Positions 17,673 through 27,557 of a DNA stretch of 64,000 nt are shown piece by piece. The notes beneath the pieces are model-generated. The model saw only the letters and a list, made by a program, of their open reading frames with translations, was not told where the DNA came from and did not search any database. Position 1 is the first letter of the stretch, and every line of letters begins with the position of its first letter. The translations under genes and the position numbers were made by a program. Source of the stretch: Paenibacillus agilis (GTDB lineage: Bacteria > Bacillota > Bacilli > Paenibacillales > Paenibacillaceae); assembly GCF_007786455.1 (NCBI RefSeq), contig NZ_VNJK01000001.1, positions 3,000,673-3,064,672 on the forward strand, in the 5' to 3' direction.

Positions 17673-19898
17673 TTACGAACGATCTGAACGATTTTCGCCT
17701 TGGTTTGGACGTGGTCCACGAGGGCCTTGACCATTAGGTCTGCGACCGCCTTCCGGGCGTGGAGGACGTGCAGCTTGAGAACTGGAACTTGAAACAACAG
17801 CTGTTCCTGCTTCACTAGCTGGTTCCAACAATACTTTGTGAGACAAGTTAATACGACCTTGTTGATCGATTTCAACAACTTTGACTTCGATCTTATCGCC
17901 GATGTTCACGACATCTTCAACTTTTGCTACACGCTCTGTAGAAAGTTGGGAAATGTGAACAAGTCCTTCTTTGTTAGGAAGTACTTCAACAAAAGCACCG
18001 AACTTCTCTACACGCTTAACCGTACCTGTGTACACTTCGCCGATTTCAACTTCACGAACGATGCCCTCAATAATATCGCGAGCACGCTCGTTAGCCTCTT
18101 GGCTCGGAGACGCAATGAAAATACGGCCATCTTGTTCGATGTCAATCTTAACACCAGTTTCATCGATAATTTTGTTAACGACTTTACCACCTGCGCCGAT
18201 AACATCACGAATCTTATCTGGGTTAATTTGCATCGTCAAGATTTTAGGTGCATATGGGGACAACGTTTCGCGCGGTTGTTGAATAGCTTCCAGCATTTTA
18301 CCAAGGATATGCATACGTCCTTCATTCGCTTGTGCAAGCGCTTGAGACAAGATATCACGGTTAATACCGTCAATCTTAATATCCATTTGAATCGCTGTTA
18401 CACCTTCAGCTGTACCTGCAACTTTGAAGTCCATATCACCAAGGTGATCTTCCATACCTTGAATATCAGACAAGATAGAGAAGTGATCTCCGTCTTTAAT
18501 AAGACCCATCGCAATACCTGCAACTGGAGCTTTAATAGGTACTCCCGCATCCATCATAGCCAATGTGCTTGCGCAAATACTAGCTTGGGATGTGGAACCA
18601 TTGGACTCTAAGCACTCAGAAACGAGACGGATTGTATACGGGAAATCAACTTCGTTCGGGATCACTTTGCTCAATGCACGCTCACCCAATGCACCATGTC
18701 CAATTTCACGACGTCCTGGAGCGCGAAGCGGTCTTGCTTCACCAACAGAGAACGGCGGGAAGTTATAGTGGTGCATGAAACGCTTGGACTCTTCTGTACC
18801 TACACCATCTAGAATCTGTACGTCGCCAAGAGCGCCCAGCGTACAAATGCTAAGTGCTTGGGTTTGACCACGTGTAAACAGACCTGATCCGTGTGTACGA
18901 GGAAGTAAGCCTACTTGGCTTTCAATTGGGCGAATCTCGCTCAATTGGCGACCATCAGGACGTACTTTGTCATGTGTAATAAGACGACGTACTTCTTCTT
19001 TGACGATATCGTACAATGTCTCTTTAACATCATCCATTTTTTCTGGTTGCTCTATATAGAGCTGCTCGAAGTGCTCAGCTGCTTCTTGATTAATAGCATC
19101 AATAGCATCTTGACGAGCATGCTTCTCTTGAATGCGAATAGCTTCAACTAGACGAGATTGAGCGTATGCACGAACAGCTGCACTCACTTCCTCATCAACT
19201 GCATGAAGCTTCGCTTCGATTTTTTCTTTTCCTGAAATTGCTGCAAATTCTTCAATCTTAGCAACAATGTTCTTGATTTCATCGTGACCGAATAAAATAG
19301 CCTCAAGCATTACTTCTTCAGGTACTTCATTCGCTTCAGCTTCTACCATCATAATAGCGTCTTTCGTACCTGCTACTACGAGATGAAGGTCACTCTTTAC
19401 TTCTTGCTCAACCGTAGGATTGATGATGAATTGACCATCAATACGACCGACGATAACGCCTCCGATTGGGCCGTTAAACGGAACATCAGAAATCGCCAAT
19501 GAAGCAGATGTACCAATCATAGCTGCGATTTCAGGCGGGCAGTCTTGATCCACGCTCATCACAAGATCGACAATCTGAACATCGTTACGGAATCCTTCCG
19601 GGAACAATGGACGAATCGGGCGATCGATAAGGCGGCTCGCCAAGATAGCTTTCTCACTTGGTCTTCCTTCACGCTTAATGAATCCGCCAGGAATTTTACC
19701 TACTGAATATAATCGTTCTTCATAGTTGACCGTTAGCGGGAAGAAATCTAGGTCTTTCGGTTCTTTGGACGCTGTGACGGTACACAATACAACTGTGTCG
19801 CCATAACGTACTGTTACCGCCGCGTTAGCTTGCTTAGCCAACTGTCCTGTCTCCAGTACAAGCGGTCTTCCGCCGAGGTCCATCTCGATGCGATGCAT
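17673..19898 (-). CDS. pnp: Polynucleotide phosphorylase
   Basis: 741 residues: two RNase PH-like cores separated by an all-helical segment, a KH domain (about 553-612) and an S1 domain (about 619-690), then a 45-residue tail rich in Pro, Arg and Gly ([12 protein letters not shown]). It degrades RNA 3' to 5' phosphorolytically and is the main exonuclease of the RNA degradosome. The start is ATG seven bases after GAGGAGGG; the longer open frame to 20018 runs through the promoter region. It follows rpsO, as in most bacteria, but has its own promoter after the rpsO terminator. Confidence 0.97.
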   Translation of the reverse strand: MHRIEMDLGGRPLVLETGQLAKQANAAVTVRYGDTVVLCTVTASKEPKDLDFFPLTVNYEERLYSVGKIPGGFIKREGRPSEKAILASRLIDRPIRPLFPEGFRNDVQIVDLVMSVDQDCPPEIAAMIGTSASLAISDVPFNGPIGGVIVGRIDGQFIINPTVEQEVKSDLHLVVAGTKDAIMMVEAEANEVPEEVMLEAILFGHDEIKNIVAKIEEFAAISGKEKIEAKLHAVDEEVSAAVRAYAQSRLVEAIRIQEKHARQDAIDAINQEAAEHFEQLYIEQPEKMDDVKETLYDIVKEEVRRLITHDKVRPDGRQLSEIRPIESQVGLLPRTHGSGLFTRGQTQALSICTLGALGDVQILDGVGTEESKRFMHHYNFPPFSVGEARPLRAPGRREIGHGALGERALSKVIPNEVDFPYTIRLVSECLESNGSTSQASICASTLAMMDAGVPIKAPVAGIAMGLIKDGDHFSILSDIQGMEDHLGDMDFKVAGTAEGVTAIQMDIKIDGINRDILSQALAQANEGRMHILGKMLEAIQQPRETLSPYAPKILTMQINPDKIRDVIGAGGKVVNKIIDETGVKIDIEQDGRIFIASPSQEANERARDIIEGIVREVEIGEVYTGTVKRVEKFGAFVEVLPNKEGLVHISQLSTERVAKVEDVVNIGDKIEVKVVEIDQQGRINLSHKVLLEPASEAGTAVVSSSSSQAARPPRPEGGRRPNGQGPRGPRPNQGENRSDRS

Positions 19899-20020
19899 GG
19901 AATCCCTCCTCAATGTATAACCATACTCCAATTCTGTACGTCTACCATTATTTCCTGCTTTAGGCTGCAAAAACCGTCTCTCAATTAGTGAGTCGATAAA
20001 TCCCAGCTTGTCCAGCATTC

Positions 20021-20038
20021 ATTCAGTCAGAACTGAAT
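20021..20038 (-). promoter_or_regulatory. Dyad at the pnp promoter
   Basis: Perfect seven-base arms ATTCAGT and ACTGAAT with a four-base centre. It straddles the end of a TATATT -10 box (20036-20041; weak -35 TAGTCA 17 bases upstream) and the expected transcription start. It could be an operator or a 5' hairpin in a transcript that starts slightly upstream. Confidence 0.4.
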
Positions 20039-20070
20039 ATAAGTATGTAAAAACAAATTGACTATACGAT

Positions 20071-20123
20071 AAAAAGCAACCCAGTTGCATGCCGCTCACG
20101 GCGGCGATATACAACCAGGCTGC
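20071..20123 (-). terminator. Branched terminator of rpsO
   Basis: GCAGCC..GGTTG (20112-20123) pairs with CAAC..GGTTGC (20076-20087) with some G-U pairs, enclosing a perfect GCCGC/GCGGC hairpin (20091-20105). TTTTT follows on the minus strand. It is about 15 bases after the rpsO stop. Confidence 0.75.
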
Positions 20124-20137
20124 TTGGGTTAGAGCTA

Positions 20138-20407
20138 TTAACGACGCAAACCGAGTTTCTCGATCAATGCGCTGTAACGCTTAACATCTTTGTTTTTCAA
20201 GTAAGCCAACAACTTACGGCGTTGACCAACCATTTTCAACAAACCGCGACGGGAATGATGATCTTTCTTGTGCGTACGCAAGTGGTCTGTCAAATTAACG
20301 ATGTTTTGCGTAAGGATAGCGATCTGAACTTCAGGAGAACCTGTGTCAGAAGCGTGAGTCTTGTGCTCTTCGATAAGCTGTTGCTTACGTTCTTGAGACA
20401 ATGCCAT
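20138..20407 (-). CDS. rpsO: 30S ribosomal protein S15
   Basis: 89 residues, the normal length of bS15/uS15. It begins [12 protein letters not shown] and carries the rRNA-binding HxxDxHSRRGLL-type segment ([20 protein letters not shown]). ATG 20407 follows GGAGG with seven bases. S15 nucleates assembly of the 30S platform at the central domain of 16S rRNA. It has its own extended -10 promoter and a leader of about 107 bases, long enough for autoregulation. Confidence 0.98.
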   Translation of the reverse strand: MALSQERKQQLIEEHKTHASDTGSPEVQIAILTQNIVNLTDHLRTHKKDHHSRRGLLKMVGQRRKLLAYLKNKDVKRYSALIEKLGLRR

Positions 20408-20498
20408 CCTATTCACCTCCAATTTCATTATTATTCATATTAGATTCCAATAGCCTCGTTACCGATGGTGAGATCGAGTAACCAAGCAATGGACAAGT

Positions 20499-20549
20499 GT
20501 TGTCTGTAGACAACGATATTAGTATAGCATCATTACAAGAGAAAGTAAA
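20499..20549 (-). promoter_or_regulatory. rpsO promoter with 5' hairpin
   Basis: Minus strand TTTACT (20544-20549), 17 bases ending in TGC, TATACT (20521-20526): an extended -10 promoter. The transcript would begin at or next to a seven-base perfect hairpin, GTTGTCT/AGACAAC (20499-20514). The hairpin may protect the 5' end or be part of an S15-responsive leader. Confidence 0.6.
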
Positions 20550-20594
20550 CTCAACATTATCAGGTCAATTAATCACTGTCATTACGCCATGCTA

Positions 20595-21533
20595 CTAGCC
20601 TCGCAATATTGCTCGTGCATCCTCAGCATCTCGAGTAATCTGCTCAATCAATTCCTGTATGCCGTTAAATTTCTTCTCTGAGCGCAAATACGCAATCAGC
20701 GATACAGACAACGTTTCATCATAAATATCCGCATCAAAGTCAAACAAATGAGCTTCAATAATCGGAGCTAGTATATGACTGTGGAAAGTAGGCTTCAAGC
20801 CTATGCTAAGCACGCCATCATACGTTTCTCCGCGCACTTGAACCCGTACTGCATATACACCTAAACGCGGAATATAATAAGGCTCTGCCGGATCTACGTT
20901 AGCAGTTGGAAACCCAATCGCGCGCCCACGCTTCTCGCCGTGTATGACCGTGCCAGTAATCGTATATGGACGGCCAAGCAAATGATTAGCTTGAACCATA
21001 TCGCCATCATCCAGACACGCACGAATACGTGTGCTGCTCACCTTTTGTCCTTTATCATCGAATGGTTCGACGATATCAACAGTGAAACAATCTTTTCCTA
21101 TATCACGCAGCGATTCAGCTGTACCTGCACCTTGGAAGCCAAAGCGATAATCAAACCCACATACGACATGCTGAGCCTTCAGCTTACACAATGCTTCAAC
21201 AAACTGTTGAGGCGAAATACGCGCGAAGTCAAGGTCGAAATTAACGACATACATAAAATCGACCCCAAGCTTCGCTAACTGACGCTCTTTCTCTGCAAGT
21301 GGAGTTAAGTATCGTTCATAGCCTTGTCTTCCAAAAACATATTTGGGGTGAGGATGAAACGTCATAACACCAAGCGGGATGTTATGCTCACGACTGTATG
21401 CAAGGCCACGCTCTATTACATGAATATGCCCGGTATGAAGTCCATCGAAGTGCCCTAGCACAACAACCTGTGGCTGTGAATGCAACTGCCAAGCCGAATC
21501 ATTCAATATATGTTGTAAAGCTATCGTTTCCAT
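20595..21533 (-). CDS. ribF: Bifunctional riboflavin kinase / FAD synthetase
   Basis: 312 residues. The N-terminal FMN adenylyltransferase domain has GHFDGLHTGH (usual GNFDGVHxGH) and SSTRIR near residue 160; the C-terminal riboflavin kinase domain has GRAIGFPTANV and EAHLFDFDADIYDE. It converts riboflavin to FMN and FMN to FAD in the cytosol. The gene equals B. subtilis ribC at the same position between truB and rpsO. ATG is eleven bases after GGGAG. The 150-base gap to truB contains a promoter candidate; I see no FMN riboswitch there. Confidence 0.96.
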   Translation of the reverse strand: METIALQHILNDSAWQLHSQPQVVVLGHFDGLHTGHIHVIERGLAYSREHNIPLGVMTFHPHPKYVFGRQGYERYLTPLAEKERQLAKLGVDFMYVVNFDLDFARISPQQFVEALCKLKAQHVVCGFDYRFGFQGAGTAESLRDIGKDCFTVDIVEPFDDKGQKVSSTRIRACLDDGDMVQANHLLGRPYTITGTVIHGEKRGRAIGFPTANVDPAEPYYIPRLGVYAVRVQVRGETYDGVLSIGLKPTFHSHILAPIIEAHLFDFDADIYDETLSVSLIAYLRSEKKFNGIQELIEQITRDAEDARAILRG

Positions 21534-21651
21534 ATGTCATCGAGCTCCCACATCCAGTTCTAGGGGTTGTTCCTCTATTCACAAGTTCAGCGTCATCAGG
21601 ACGCACACGAGCAATTAAGGGCTATGTGTTAAACATCAGCCAACCGTACTC

Positions 21652-21681
21652 ATTATACATCTGATGACCAGCAGACTACAA
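21652..21681 (-). promoter_or_regulatory. Candidate sigma-A promoter of ribF
   Basis: Minus strand TTGTAG (21676-21681), 18 bases, perfect TATAAT (21652-21657). It starts a few bases after the truB stop and gives a leader of about 110 bases. Confidence 0.45.
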
Positions 21682-21686
21682 CCCTA

Positions 21687-22607
21687 TTAGGATGGAAGAA
21701 ATGCTTTTACTGCACGTAATGCAAACTGACCTTCTGGAACTTGAAATAATCCGTAGAACGTTCCTTCCTCATCATACAGACAATACAGCTGTTGTGTTAC
21801 AGGCTTAAACGAACATGCGCGGAAAGGAATCCCCTTGCCTTGCGTAGCATAAGATGCATATTCATTTTGTATCTGGATCGAAGGAATAAAAGAGACTGCC
21901 TTTTCGATAGAGATAAGATGTTCCTCTAATGAACCGTCGCTCACAGCTTGTTGAATTTGCTCGATCGTCAAGCTGTCTTTCTCTTCAAATCCTGCAGACA
22001 ATGTACGTACAAGCTTGCCCATCGTAGACGGAACTTGCAGCGAACGCCCAATGTCTACACACAACGTACGGATATACGTTCCTTTTGAACAAGTTACACG
22101 GAATCGAACAGTAGGTTCATCTGTTCCAATCCCTAGATATTCAATGATAGAAATATCATGAATCGTAGCTTTTCTCGACTTACGCTCAACGACCTTTCCT
22201 TCTCTAGCGAGCTCATACAATCGCTTTCCATTTACCTTAACGGCAGAATACATAGGAGGCGTTTGCTCAATCTCACCTACAAAAGAAAGAATCGATTCAC
22301 GAATTTGAGATTCCGTCAGATGAGAACAATCAGCAGTATCAGTTATCTCACCTGTGCTGTCTTCAGTATCCGTTGCTTTACCAAAACAAATAATGGCTTC
22401 ATATTGCTTCGGCTGTTCTTGCAAATATTCTACAATACGTGTTGCCCTGCCTAAACAAAGAGGAAGAACTCCAGTTACTTGAGGGTCAAGCGTTCCTGTA
22501 TGTCCAATACGCTTTTCTTTTAAAATCCCTCGCACTTTTGCAACAACATCGTGCGAAGTCCACCCTTCTGGCTTCCACACTGATAACACGCCATTCCATT
22601 GTGTCAT
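21687..22607 (-). CDS. truB: tRNA pseudouridine(55) synthase
   Basis: 306 residues. The catalytic aspartate lies in GHTGTLDPQVTG, the motif II region is present as KQYEAIICFGKATDTEDSTG, and a PUA-like domain occupies the C-terminal 60-70 residues. It converts U55 to pseudouridine in the T-loop of tRNAs. The start overlaps the nrnA stop by four bases (ATGA). It ends the rimP-nusA-infB operon, whose usual last genes are rbfA and truB. Confidence 0.97.
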   Translation of the reverse strand: MTQWNGVLSVWKPEGWTSHDVVAKVRGILKEKRIGHTGTLDPQVTGVLPLCLGRATRIVEYLQEQPKQYEAIICFGKATDTEDSTGEITDTADCSHLTESQIRESILSFVGEIEQTPPMYSAVKVNGKRLYELAREGKVVERKSRKATIHDISIIEYLGIGTDEPTVRFRVTCSKGTYIRTLCVDIGRSLQVPSTMGKLVRTLSAGFEEKDSLTIEQIQQAVSDGSLEEHLISIEKAVSFIPSIQIQNEYASYATQGKGIPFRACSFKPVTQQLYCLYDEEGTFYGLFQVPEGQFALRAVKAFLPS

Positions 22608-23686
22608 AACGTTTGTTTCACCTGCTCTACTACTGCTTGAATTGCTTCTTCCAATGGCAAATGCACGGTACAGCCTGCGGCCTTAACATGTCCACCGCCA
22701 TCGAATATTTGGGCAATTGCAGCTACATTTATATCACCTGCTGAACGCATACTTACTTTGACCCTACCAGGTATGACTTCTTTAAACAATAAGCCAACCT
22801 CTACTCCTTCGATGTTTCTTGGATAGTTAACCAATCCTTCGAGATCCTCGTTAGAAGCACCTGTTTGCTGCATATCTTCAGGGGTAATGTATAGCCAAGC
22901 AATTCGCTCATCGGATGCATAGCTTAATCTGCTTAAACCACGTTGAATCAAATTCATCTGTGGCTTCGAAATTGCTTCCAGCAAGCGTTCAGCAATAACG
23001 TTGCCTTTGACACCGTAAGCAAGCAGTTTGGATGCGATTTCCATCACATGCGGTGTCGTGTTGCTATAACGGAAACCTCCTGTATCAGTCAAAAGCCCCG
23101 TATACAAAATAGTCGCGATTTCATTTGATAATGGAATTACGCCGCGATCAAACAAATCAAACAAAATCTCTGCTGTAGCTGCAGCGTCCTCCCGAATAAG
23201 AGCCACGTCACCATAACGGTCATTGGTAGGATGATGATCGATGTTCAAAATATGAGCATTGGGTGCTACCCAGTCCGATATGCTCCCTATTCTTGCATAA
23301 TCAGCACAATCTACACAAATGACAGCCTGAAATGGTTCTCTTTCCTTCAAATGACCTTGCTCTGCTACTAGTATCTCATCTGCCTTTGACAAAAACATGA
23401 GCTTACTTGGTACTTCATTCGCATTGACCATCGTGAATGACTTATTCCATTGCGATAACAACCAACCAATCGCTACCGTCGAGCTTATTGCATCACCGTC
23501 TGGGTTTACATGTGCTACGACTAGAAACTGATCATGTTTCTGGATAAACGTTAGCGCACGATCAAGATCGTGCGCATAAGAAGACGGCAGAGCCCCGTCT
23601 AGCTGCGAATGACTATTCGCAGCAGACAAAACTTTGCCGTTATTTTGTAATTGTTCCTGAGTGAAATTAGCTTCCTTATTGCTCAT
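22604..23686 (-). CDS. nrnA: DHH/DHHA1 family nanoRNase / pAp phosphatase
   Basis: 360 residues. Motif I is HVNPDGDAI, motif III is the DHH of NIDHHPTN, and the C-terminal DHHA1 domain ends with [10 protein letters not shown]. NrnA degrades 2-5 nt RNA and dephosphorylates 3'-phosphoadenosine 5'-phosphate. The start is ATG 23686 after GGGG, inside the end of rbfA. B. subtilis has nrnA elsewhere; placement between rbfA and truB is common in other Bacillota. About 40 extra residues precede the core domain. Confidence 0.93.
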   Translation of the reverse strand: MSNKEANFTQEQLQNNGKVLSAANSHSQLDGALPSSYAHDLDRALTFIQKHDQFLVVAHVNPDGDAISSTVAIGWLLSQWNKSFTMVNANEVPSKLMFLSKADEILVAEQGHLKEREPFQAVICVDCADYARIGSISDWVAPNAHILNIDHHPTNDRYGDVALIREDAAATAEILFDLFDRGVIPLSNEIATILYTGLLTDTGGFRYSNTTPHVMEIASKLLAYGVKGNVIAERLLEAISKPQMNLIQRGLSRLSYASDERIAWLYITPEDMQQTGASNEDLEGLVNYPRNIEGVEVGLLFKEVIPGRVKVSMRSAGDINVAAIAQIFDGGGHVKAAGCTVHLPLEEAIQAVVEQVKQTL

Positions 23687-24038
23687 GACGAGTATCCCCA
23701 TCTTTAATCTCTGTTAAGAGACGTTCGATTTTGCTACCGTATGCAATCGATGTATCAAGCTTGAATACCAGCTCAGGCGTATGGCGGAATCGAATTCGCT
23801 TGCCTAGTTCGGAACGAAGGAAACCATTAGCCTTCTCCAATGCTTTTAATGAGTTGTCACGTGCTTCATCATCACCAAGTACACTCAAATATACTTTAGC
23901 CAACGATAGGTCACTCGTAACTTCAACACCTGTCACTGTTAGAAATCCAATACGCGGATCTTTCAGTTCCGTTTGGATGAGCATGCTCAACTCTTTCTTG
24001 ATCTGCTCTCCCGCACGACCAGTACGAACTTTTGCCAT
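23676..24038 (-). CDS. rbfA: 30S ribosome-binding factor A
   Basis: 120 residues, KH-like fold, with conserved [17 protein letters not shown] and [17 protein letters not shown]. It binds 16S rRNA during late 30S maturation. ATG follows AGAGGTG. Only 34 bases separate it from infB, so the ylxP gene found here in B. subtilis is absent. Its end overlaps nrnA. Confidence 0.97.
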   Translation of the reverse strand: MAKVRTGRAGEQIKKELSMLIQTELKDPRIGFLTVTGVEVTSDLSLAKVYLSVLGDDEARDNSLKALEKANGFLRSELGKRIRFRHTPELVFKLDTSIAYGSKIERLLTEIKDGDTRHEQ

Positions 24039-24072
24039 TTTACTTCACCTCTTTTTCTCTGTGAGGGCTTTG

Positions 24073-26886
24073 TTATTTACGCTCAACGGCTTCCATTTGG
24101 AAGGCTTCGATAACGTCGCCTTCTTTGAGGTCATTGAACTTGTCGAACATAATACCACATTCGTAACCTTGTGCAACTTCTTTCGCGTCGTCTTTGAAAC
24201 GTTTCAAAGAGTCCAACTTACCTTCGAAGACAACAATGCCCTCACGAATGACGCGCACTTCTGCGTTACGAACCATTTTACCGGAAGTTACCATACAACC
24301 AGCGATCGTACCAACTTTACCAATCTTGAACATGTTACGAACTTCAGCATGACCAAGTACAACTTCTTTGTACTCAGGATCCAACATACCTTTCATCGCT
24401 TGTTCAATTTCTTCAACGATCGTATAGATAACGCGGTGCATACGCACGTCTACTTTTTCTTGATCAGCAGTCAATTGAGCTTGAGCATCAGGACGGACGT
24501 TAAATCCGATGACAATTGCATTAGATGCTGTCGCCAAGATAACGTCAGATTCTGTAATTGCACCTGCGCCGGAGTGAATGATTTTAACGCGTACGCCTTC
24601 AACTTCAATCTTCTGCAAGGAACCACGAAGCGCCTCAACAGAACCTTGAACGTCAGCCTTGATAATCACGTTAAGCTCTTTCATTTCACCGTCTTTGATA
24701 TGCTTGAACAAGTCATCCAACGTTACACGCGTGTTCGCACCCAATTGGCTCTCACGAAGTGTAGTGGAACGCTTCTCTGCAATAGAACGAGCTTTACGCT
24801 CATCTTCGAACCCGATGAATACATCGCCAGCTTGTGGAACCTCCGTCAAACCTGTAATTTCTACAGGTGTAGAAGGTCCTGCTTCCTTGAGTCGACGACC
24901 ACGGTCATTAACCATTGCACGAACACGTCCGAAGCATGTACCTGCGACGAATGCATCACCGACTTTAAGCGTACCGCTTTGTACAAGAATACGTGCTACA
25001 GAACCGCGACCTTTGTCAAGCTCTGCCTCAATAACTGTACCGCGAGCCAATTTGTCTGGGTTAGCTTTGAAGTCGTTTACTTCAGATACAAGAAGGATCA
25101 TCTCAAGCAAATCTTCTAGGCCAGTACGTTGTTTAGCAGATACATTAACGAAGATAGTATCTCCACCGAACTCTTCCGCTACAAGTTCATATGCCATCAA
25201 TTCTGTTTTTACGCGATCTACGTCAGCAGCCGGTTTATCGATTTTGTTAACCGCTACGATAATTGGCACGCCAGCAGCCTTCGCGTGGCTGATTGCTTCT
25301 ACTGTCTGAGGCATTACACCGTCATCAGCAGCAACAACGATAATTGTAATATCCGTAACTTGCGCACCACGTGCACGCATAAGCGTAAACGCTTCGTGAC
25401 CTGGTGTATCAAGGAACGTAATTTTCTTGTTGTTAATCTCTACTTGATAAGCACCGATATGCTGCGTAATACCGCCAGCCTCGCCGCCTGTCACGTTTGT
25501 TTTGCGGATCGCATCAAGAAGCGTTGTTTTACCATGGTCAACGTGACCCATAATCGTTACAACCGGTGGACGAGATTGAAGCTTAGCTTCTTCGTCTGCT
25601 TCTTCTTGCTCTTCGAACGGATCTTCCTGTACAGGAAGTTTCAATTCAACTTCTACTTTAAACTCTTCAGCGATAAGCTGAATTGTATCCAAATCAACCT
25701 CTTGGTTAATCGTCGCCATAACGCCCATGAGCAATAGCTTTTTAATAACTTCAGAAGCATCTTTGTGAAGAAGTTTAGCTAGATCACCAACCGTCATTGT
25801 GCCGCGCACGATGATTTTCTTAGGTGTGTTATCGATCTTCTCGCGCACTTCCATTTTTCTATCATTACGGCCTTTGCCTCTGCCTTTGCCTCTAGGACCA
25901 CGATTGCGATTATCATCGAAGCGATTAAATCCTTGAGTCTTCTTGCCAGCACCGCCGTTGCGACGATCGTTATCTTGATCACCGAAGCGATTGCCTTTAG
26001 GATTTTGATTCATGCGAGCTGGTTGTGGCTTATCCACAGTTGTACGAGCTGGTGCTGGTGCTGCTGGACCACGGCTACCGCCTGGTGCTCCACCTGGACG
26101 ACGATCTTGTTGACCACCGCGGAATCCACCTTGACCACCTTGACCTCCGCCTTGCGGACGGCCTTGACCACCGTTGTATCCACCTTGACCTTGTGGGCGT
26201 CCCTGACCTTGACCTTGCGGACGGCCTTGACCACTGTTGTATCCACCTTGACCTTGTGGACGTCCCTGACCTTGACCTTGCGGACGACCTTGACCACTGT
26301 TGTATCCACCTTGACCTTGTGGGCGTCCCTGACCTTGACCTTGCGGACGACCTTGACCACTGTTGTATCCACCTTGGCCTTGTGGACGTCCCTGACCTTG
26401 ACCTTGCGGACGACCTTGACCACTGTTGTATCCACCTTGGCCTTGTGGACGTCCCTGACCTTGTGGACGGTCACCGCGAGGACGATCGCCACCTTCACGA
26501 TTGAATGGGCGTCCTCCTTGTTGACCATCACGCGTTGGACGGCCTTCATTAGAACGGGATCCTTCACTGCGCTGTCCGCCAGTGCGTTCACGCTGTTGCT
26601 CTCCGCCACGCGGTGCCTCAGAAGCAGCTCCAGCAGATTGGCTTACTTGTGCTTCCGCTTGCGGCTTAGCCGGTGTTCCTTCGTTCTTAGCTTGTGCATT
26701 TGCCTTTACGTCTTTGAAATGTTGCTCTACTTTACCCACAGCATCAGTCTCCATTACACTCATATGATTGTTTACAGGATAATTAAGTCGTTTAAGAATC
26801 GTAATAATTTCTTTACTACTCATGTTGATTGATTTTGCATATTCGTAAACTCTTAACTTTTCCTTATTGTCCTTCCCTTGTTTCAC
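24073..26886 (-). CDS. infB: Translation initiation factor IF-2
   Basis: 937 residues, much longer than the 716 of B. subtilis IF-2. Domains: an IF2N module at the N-terminus ([12 protein letters not shown]), a long disordered Gln/Gly/Arg/Pro stretch (about 80-330) that includes five 21-residue repeats, a second IF2N module, the G domain with GHVDHGKT near 443, DTPGHEAF and NKID, then domains II-IV binding initiator tRNA. The gene starts inside ylxQ; GTG 26886 with GGAG seven bases upstream is preferred over the adjacent TTG. The G domain and C-terminus look fully normal. Confidence 0.97.
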   Translation of the reverse strand: MKQGKDNKEKLRVYEYAKSINMSSKEIITILKRLNYPVNNHMSVMETDAVGKVEQHFKDVKANAQAKNEGTPAKPQAEAQVSQSAGAASEAPRGGEQQRERTGGQRSEGSRSNEGRPTRDGQQGGRPFNREGGDRPRGDRPQGQGRPQGQGGYNSGQGRPQGQGQGRPQGQGGYNSGQGRPQGQGQGRPQGQGGYNSGQGRPQGQGQGRPQGQGGYNSGQGRPQGQGQGRPQGQGGYNGGQGRPQGGGQGGQGGFRGGQQDRRPGGAPGGSRGPAAPAPARTTVDKPQPARMNQNPKGNRFGDQDNDRRNGGAGKKTQGFNRFDDNRNRGPRGKGRGKGRNDRKMEVREKIDNTPKKIIVRGTMTVGDLAKLLHKDASEVIKKLLLMGVMATINQEVDLDTIQLIAEEFKVEVELKLPVQEDPFEEQEEADEEAKLQSRPPVVTIMGHVDHGKTTLLDAIRKTNVTGGEAGGITQHIGAYQVEINNKKITFLDTPGHEAFTLMRARGAQVTDITIIVVAADDGVMPQTVEAISHAKAAGVPIIVAVNKIDKPAADVDRVKTELMAYELVAEEFGGDTIFVNVSAKQRTGLEDLLEMILLVSEVNDFKANPDKLARGTVIEAELDKGRGSVARILVQSGTLKVGDAFVAGTCFGRVRAMVNDRGRRLKEAGPSTPVEITGLTEVPQAGDVFIGFEDERKARSIAEKRSTTLRESQLGANTRVTLDDLFKHIKDGEMKELNVIIKADVQGSVEALRGSLQKIEVEGVRVKIIHSGAGAITESDVILATASNAIVIGFNVRPDAQAQLTADQEKVDVRMHRVIYTIVEEIEQAMKGMLDPEYKEVVLGHAEVRNMFKIGKVGTIAGCMVTSGKMVRNAEVRVIREGIVVFEGKLDSLKRFKDDAKEVAQGYECGIMFDKFNDLKEGDVIEAFQMEAVERK
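26148..26470 (-). repeat. 63-bp tandem repeat within infB
   Basis: Five near-identical units with a period of exactly 63 bases; the same CCAC(C/T)GTTG landmark recurs at 26168, 26231, 26294, 26357 and 26420. Each encodes 21 residues built from [12 protein letters not shown] and GQGRPQGQ. Differences are mainly third-position. The period preserves the frame, so copy number can change without breaking IF-2. Confidence 0.95.
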
Positions 26887-27208
26887 CAATATACTCCACC
26901 TCCGACATAGTTATCAGCCCGTTATGCATCAAGCTCGCGAAGCCCTTGTCGGTTACCCCCAATATCACTCGGTCTAGTTTACCTATACTTTCTCCAAGCT
27001 CATCTCGGGTAAATCCAATAACAAGTGGAACATTGTAGGTACTGCATTTATCTTTGAACTTTTTCTTTGTGTTCTCAGATGCATCACCTGCAACGATTAC
27101 TAATCGAGCCTGACTATTTCGTATTGCTTTAAACACAATGTCGTCTCCGGATACCAGCTTGCCAGCACGTTGCGCCAAGCCAAGTTGAGACAGGACTTTA
27201 TTCTTCAT
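26864..27208 (-). CDS. ylxQ: L7Ae-family RNA-binding protein YlxQ
   Basis: 114 residues of the L7Ae/L30e/S12e family: [15 protein letters not shown], then [17 protein letters not shown] and [18 protein letters not shown], the typical K-turn-binding fold. Its RNA target is not established to my knowledge. The start is ATG 27208 or 27214, both overlapping the end of ylxR; AAGGAG is upstream. A longer open frame to 27373 is an artefact of overlap with ylxR. The last nine codons overlap the infB start. Confidence 0.9.
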   Translation of the reverse strand: MKNKVLSQLGLAQRAGKLVSGDDIVFKAIRNSQARLVIVAGDASENTKKKFKDKCSTYNVPLVIGFTRDELGESIGKLDRVILGVTDKGFASLMHNGLITMSEVEYIGETREGQ

Positions 27209-27509
27209 CTTCATCTCGCTCCTTGTTCGCGAGAAAATCATCTTCGACGCGGATGAAATCCTGCGCCAACTGTTGATATATATCAGCGTGCACCGCTTGC
27301 TTAAGCGCACGGTCAAGAGCTTTTGACTTATGTGCCAGCTTAAAGCAAGCCAGCTTTCCACATAAGTAAGCACCCCGACCCGACTTCTTGCCTGTCAAGT
27401 CGATTTGAACCTCATCTTGGGGAGTCTTGACAACGCGGATAAGCTCCTTTTTGGGCATCATTTGCTGACAAGCAACGCATTTGCGCAGCGGTACTTTTCT
27501 CGGTTTCAT
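27198..27509 (-). CDS. rnpM: YlxR/RnpM, RNase P modulator family
   Basis: 103 residues. The family signature GRGAYLCGKLACF and an N-terminal KCVACQQ pair are clear. The protein is basic in the core with an acidic end (RDEDEE). YlxR homologues bind the RNase P RNA in B. subtilis, from which the name RnpM comes. ATG follows AAGGGGG with seven bases. The gene sits in the invariant nusA-ylxR-ylxQ-infB order. Confidence 0.93.
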   Translation of the reverse strand: MKPRKVPLRKCVACQQMMPKKELIRVVKTPQDEVQIDLTGKKSGRGAYLCGKLACFKLAHKSKALDRALKQAVHADIYQQLAQDFIRVEDDFLANKERDEDEE

Positions 27510-27557
27510 GACTGAACCCCCTTGCCCTTCAGCAAAATGAGAACTTGTTTGCACAAA

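Noticed and set aside
17838-18611. 257-residue plus-strand frame opposite pnp
   Set aside because: Antisense to the conserved RNase PH, KH and S1 regions of PNPase; no family resemblance.
21534-21686. FMN riboswitch before ribF
   Set aside because: The conserved RFN core is absent and the leader is too short; only small hairpins are seen.
23731-25119. 462-residue plus-strand open frame opposite rbfA and infB
   Set aside because: It lies antisense to two highly conserved genes, crosses their boundary and shows Cys/Phe/Asn/Thr-rich nonsense composition with no domain.
26148-26470. CRISPR array
   Set aside because: The units are contiguous 63-bp coding repeats without unique spacers.
25933-26832. 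299-residue plus-strand frame with Thr/Leu repeats, and 26025-26504 with Asp/Leu/His repeats
   Set aside because: These are the complementary readings of the 63-bp infB repeat; the period keeps all frames open. The minus-strand frame joins directly to IF-2 domains.
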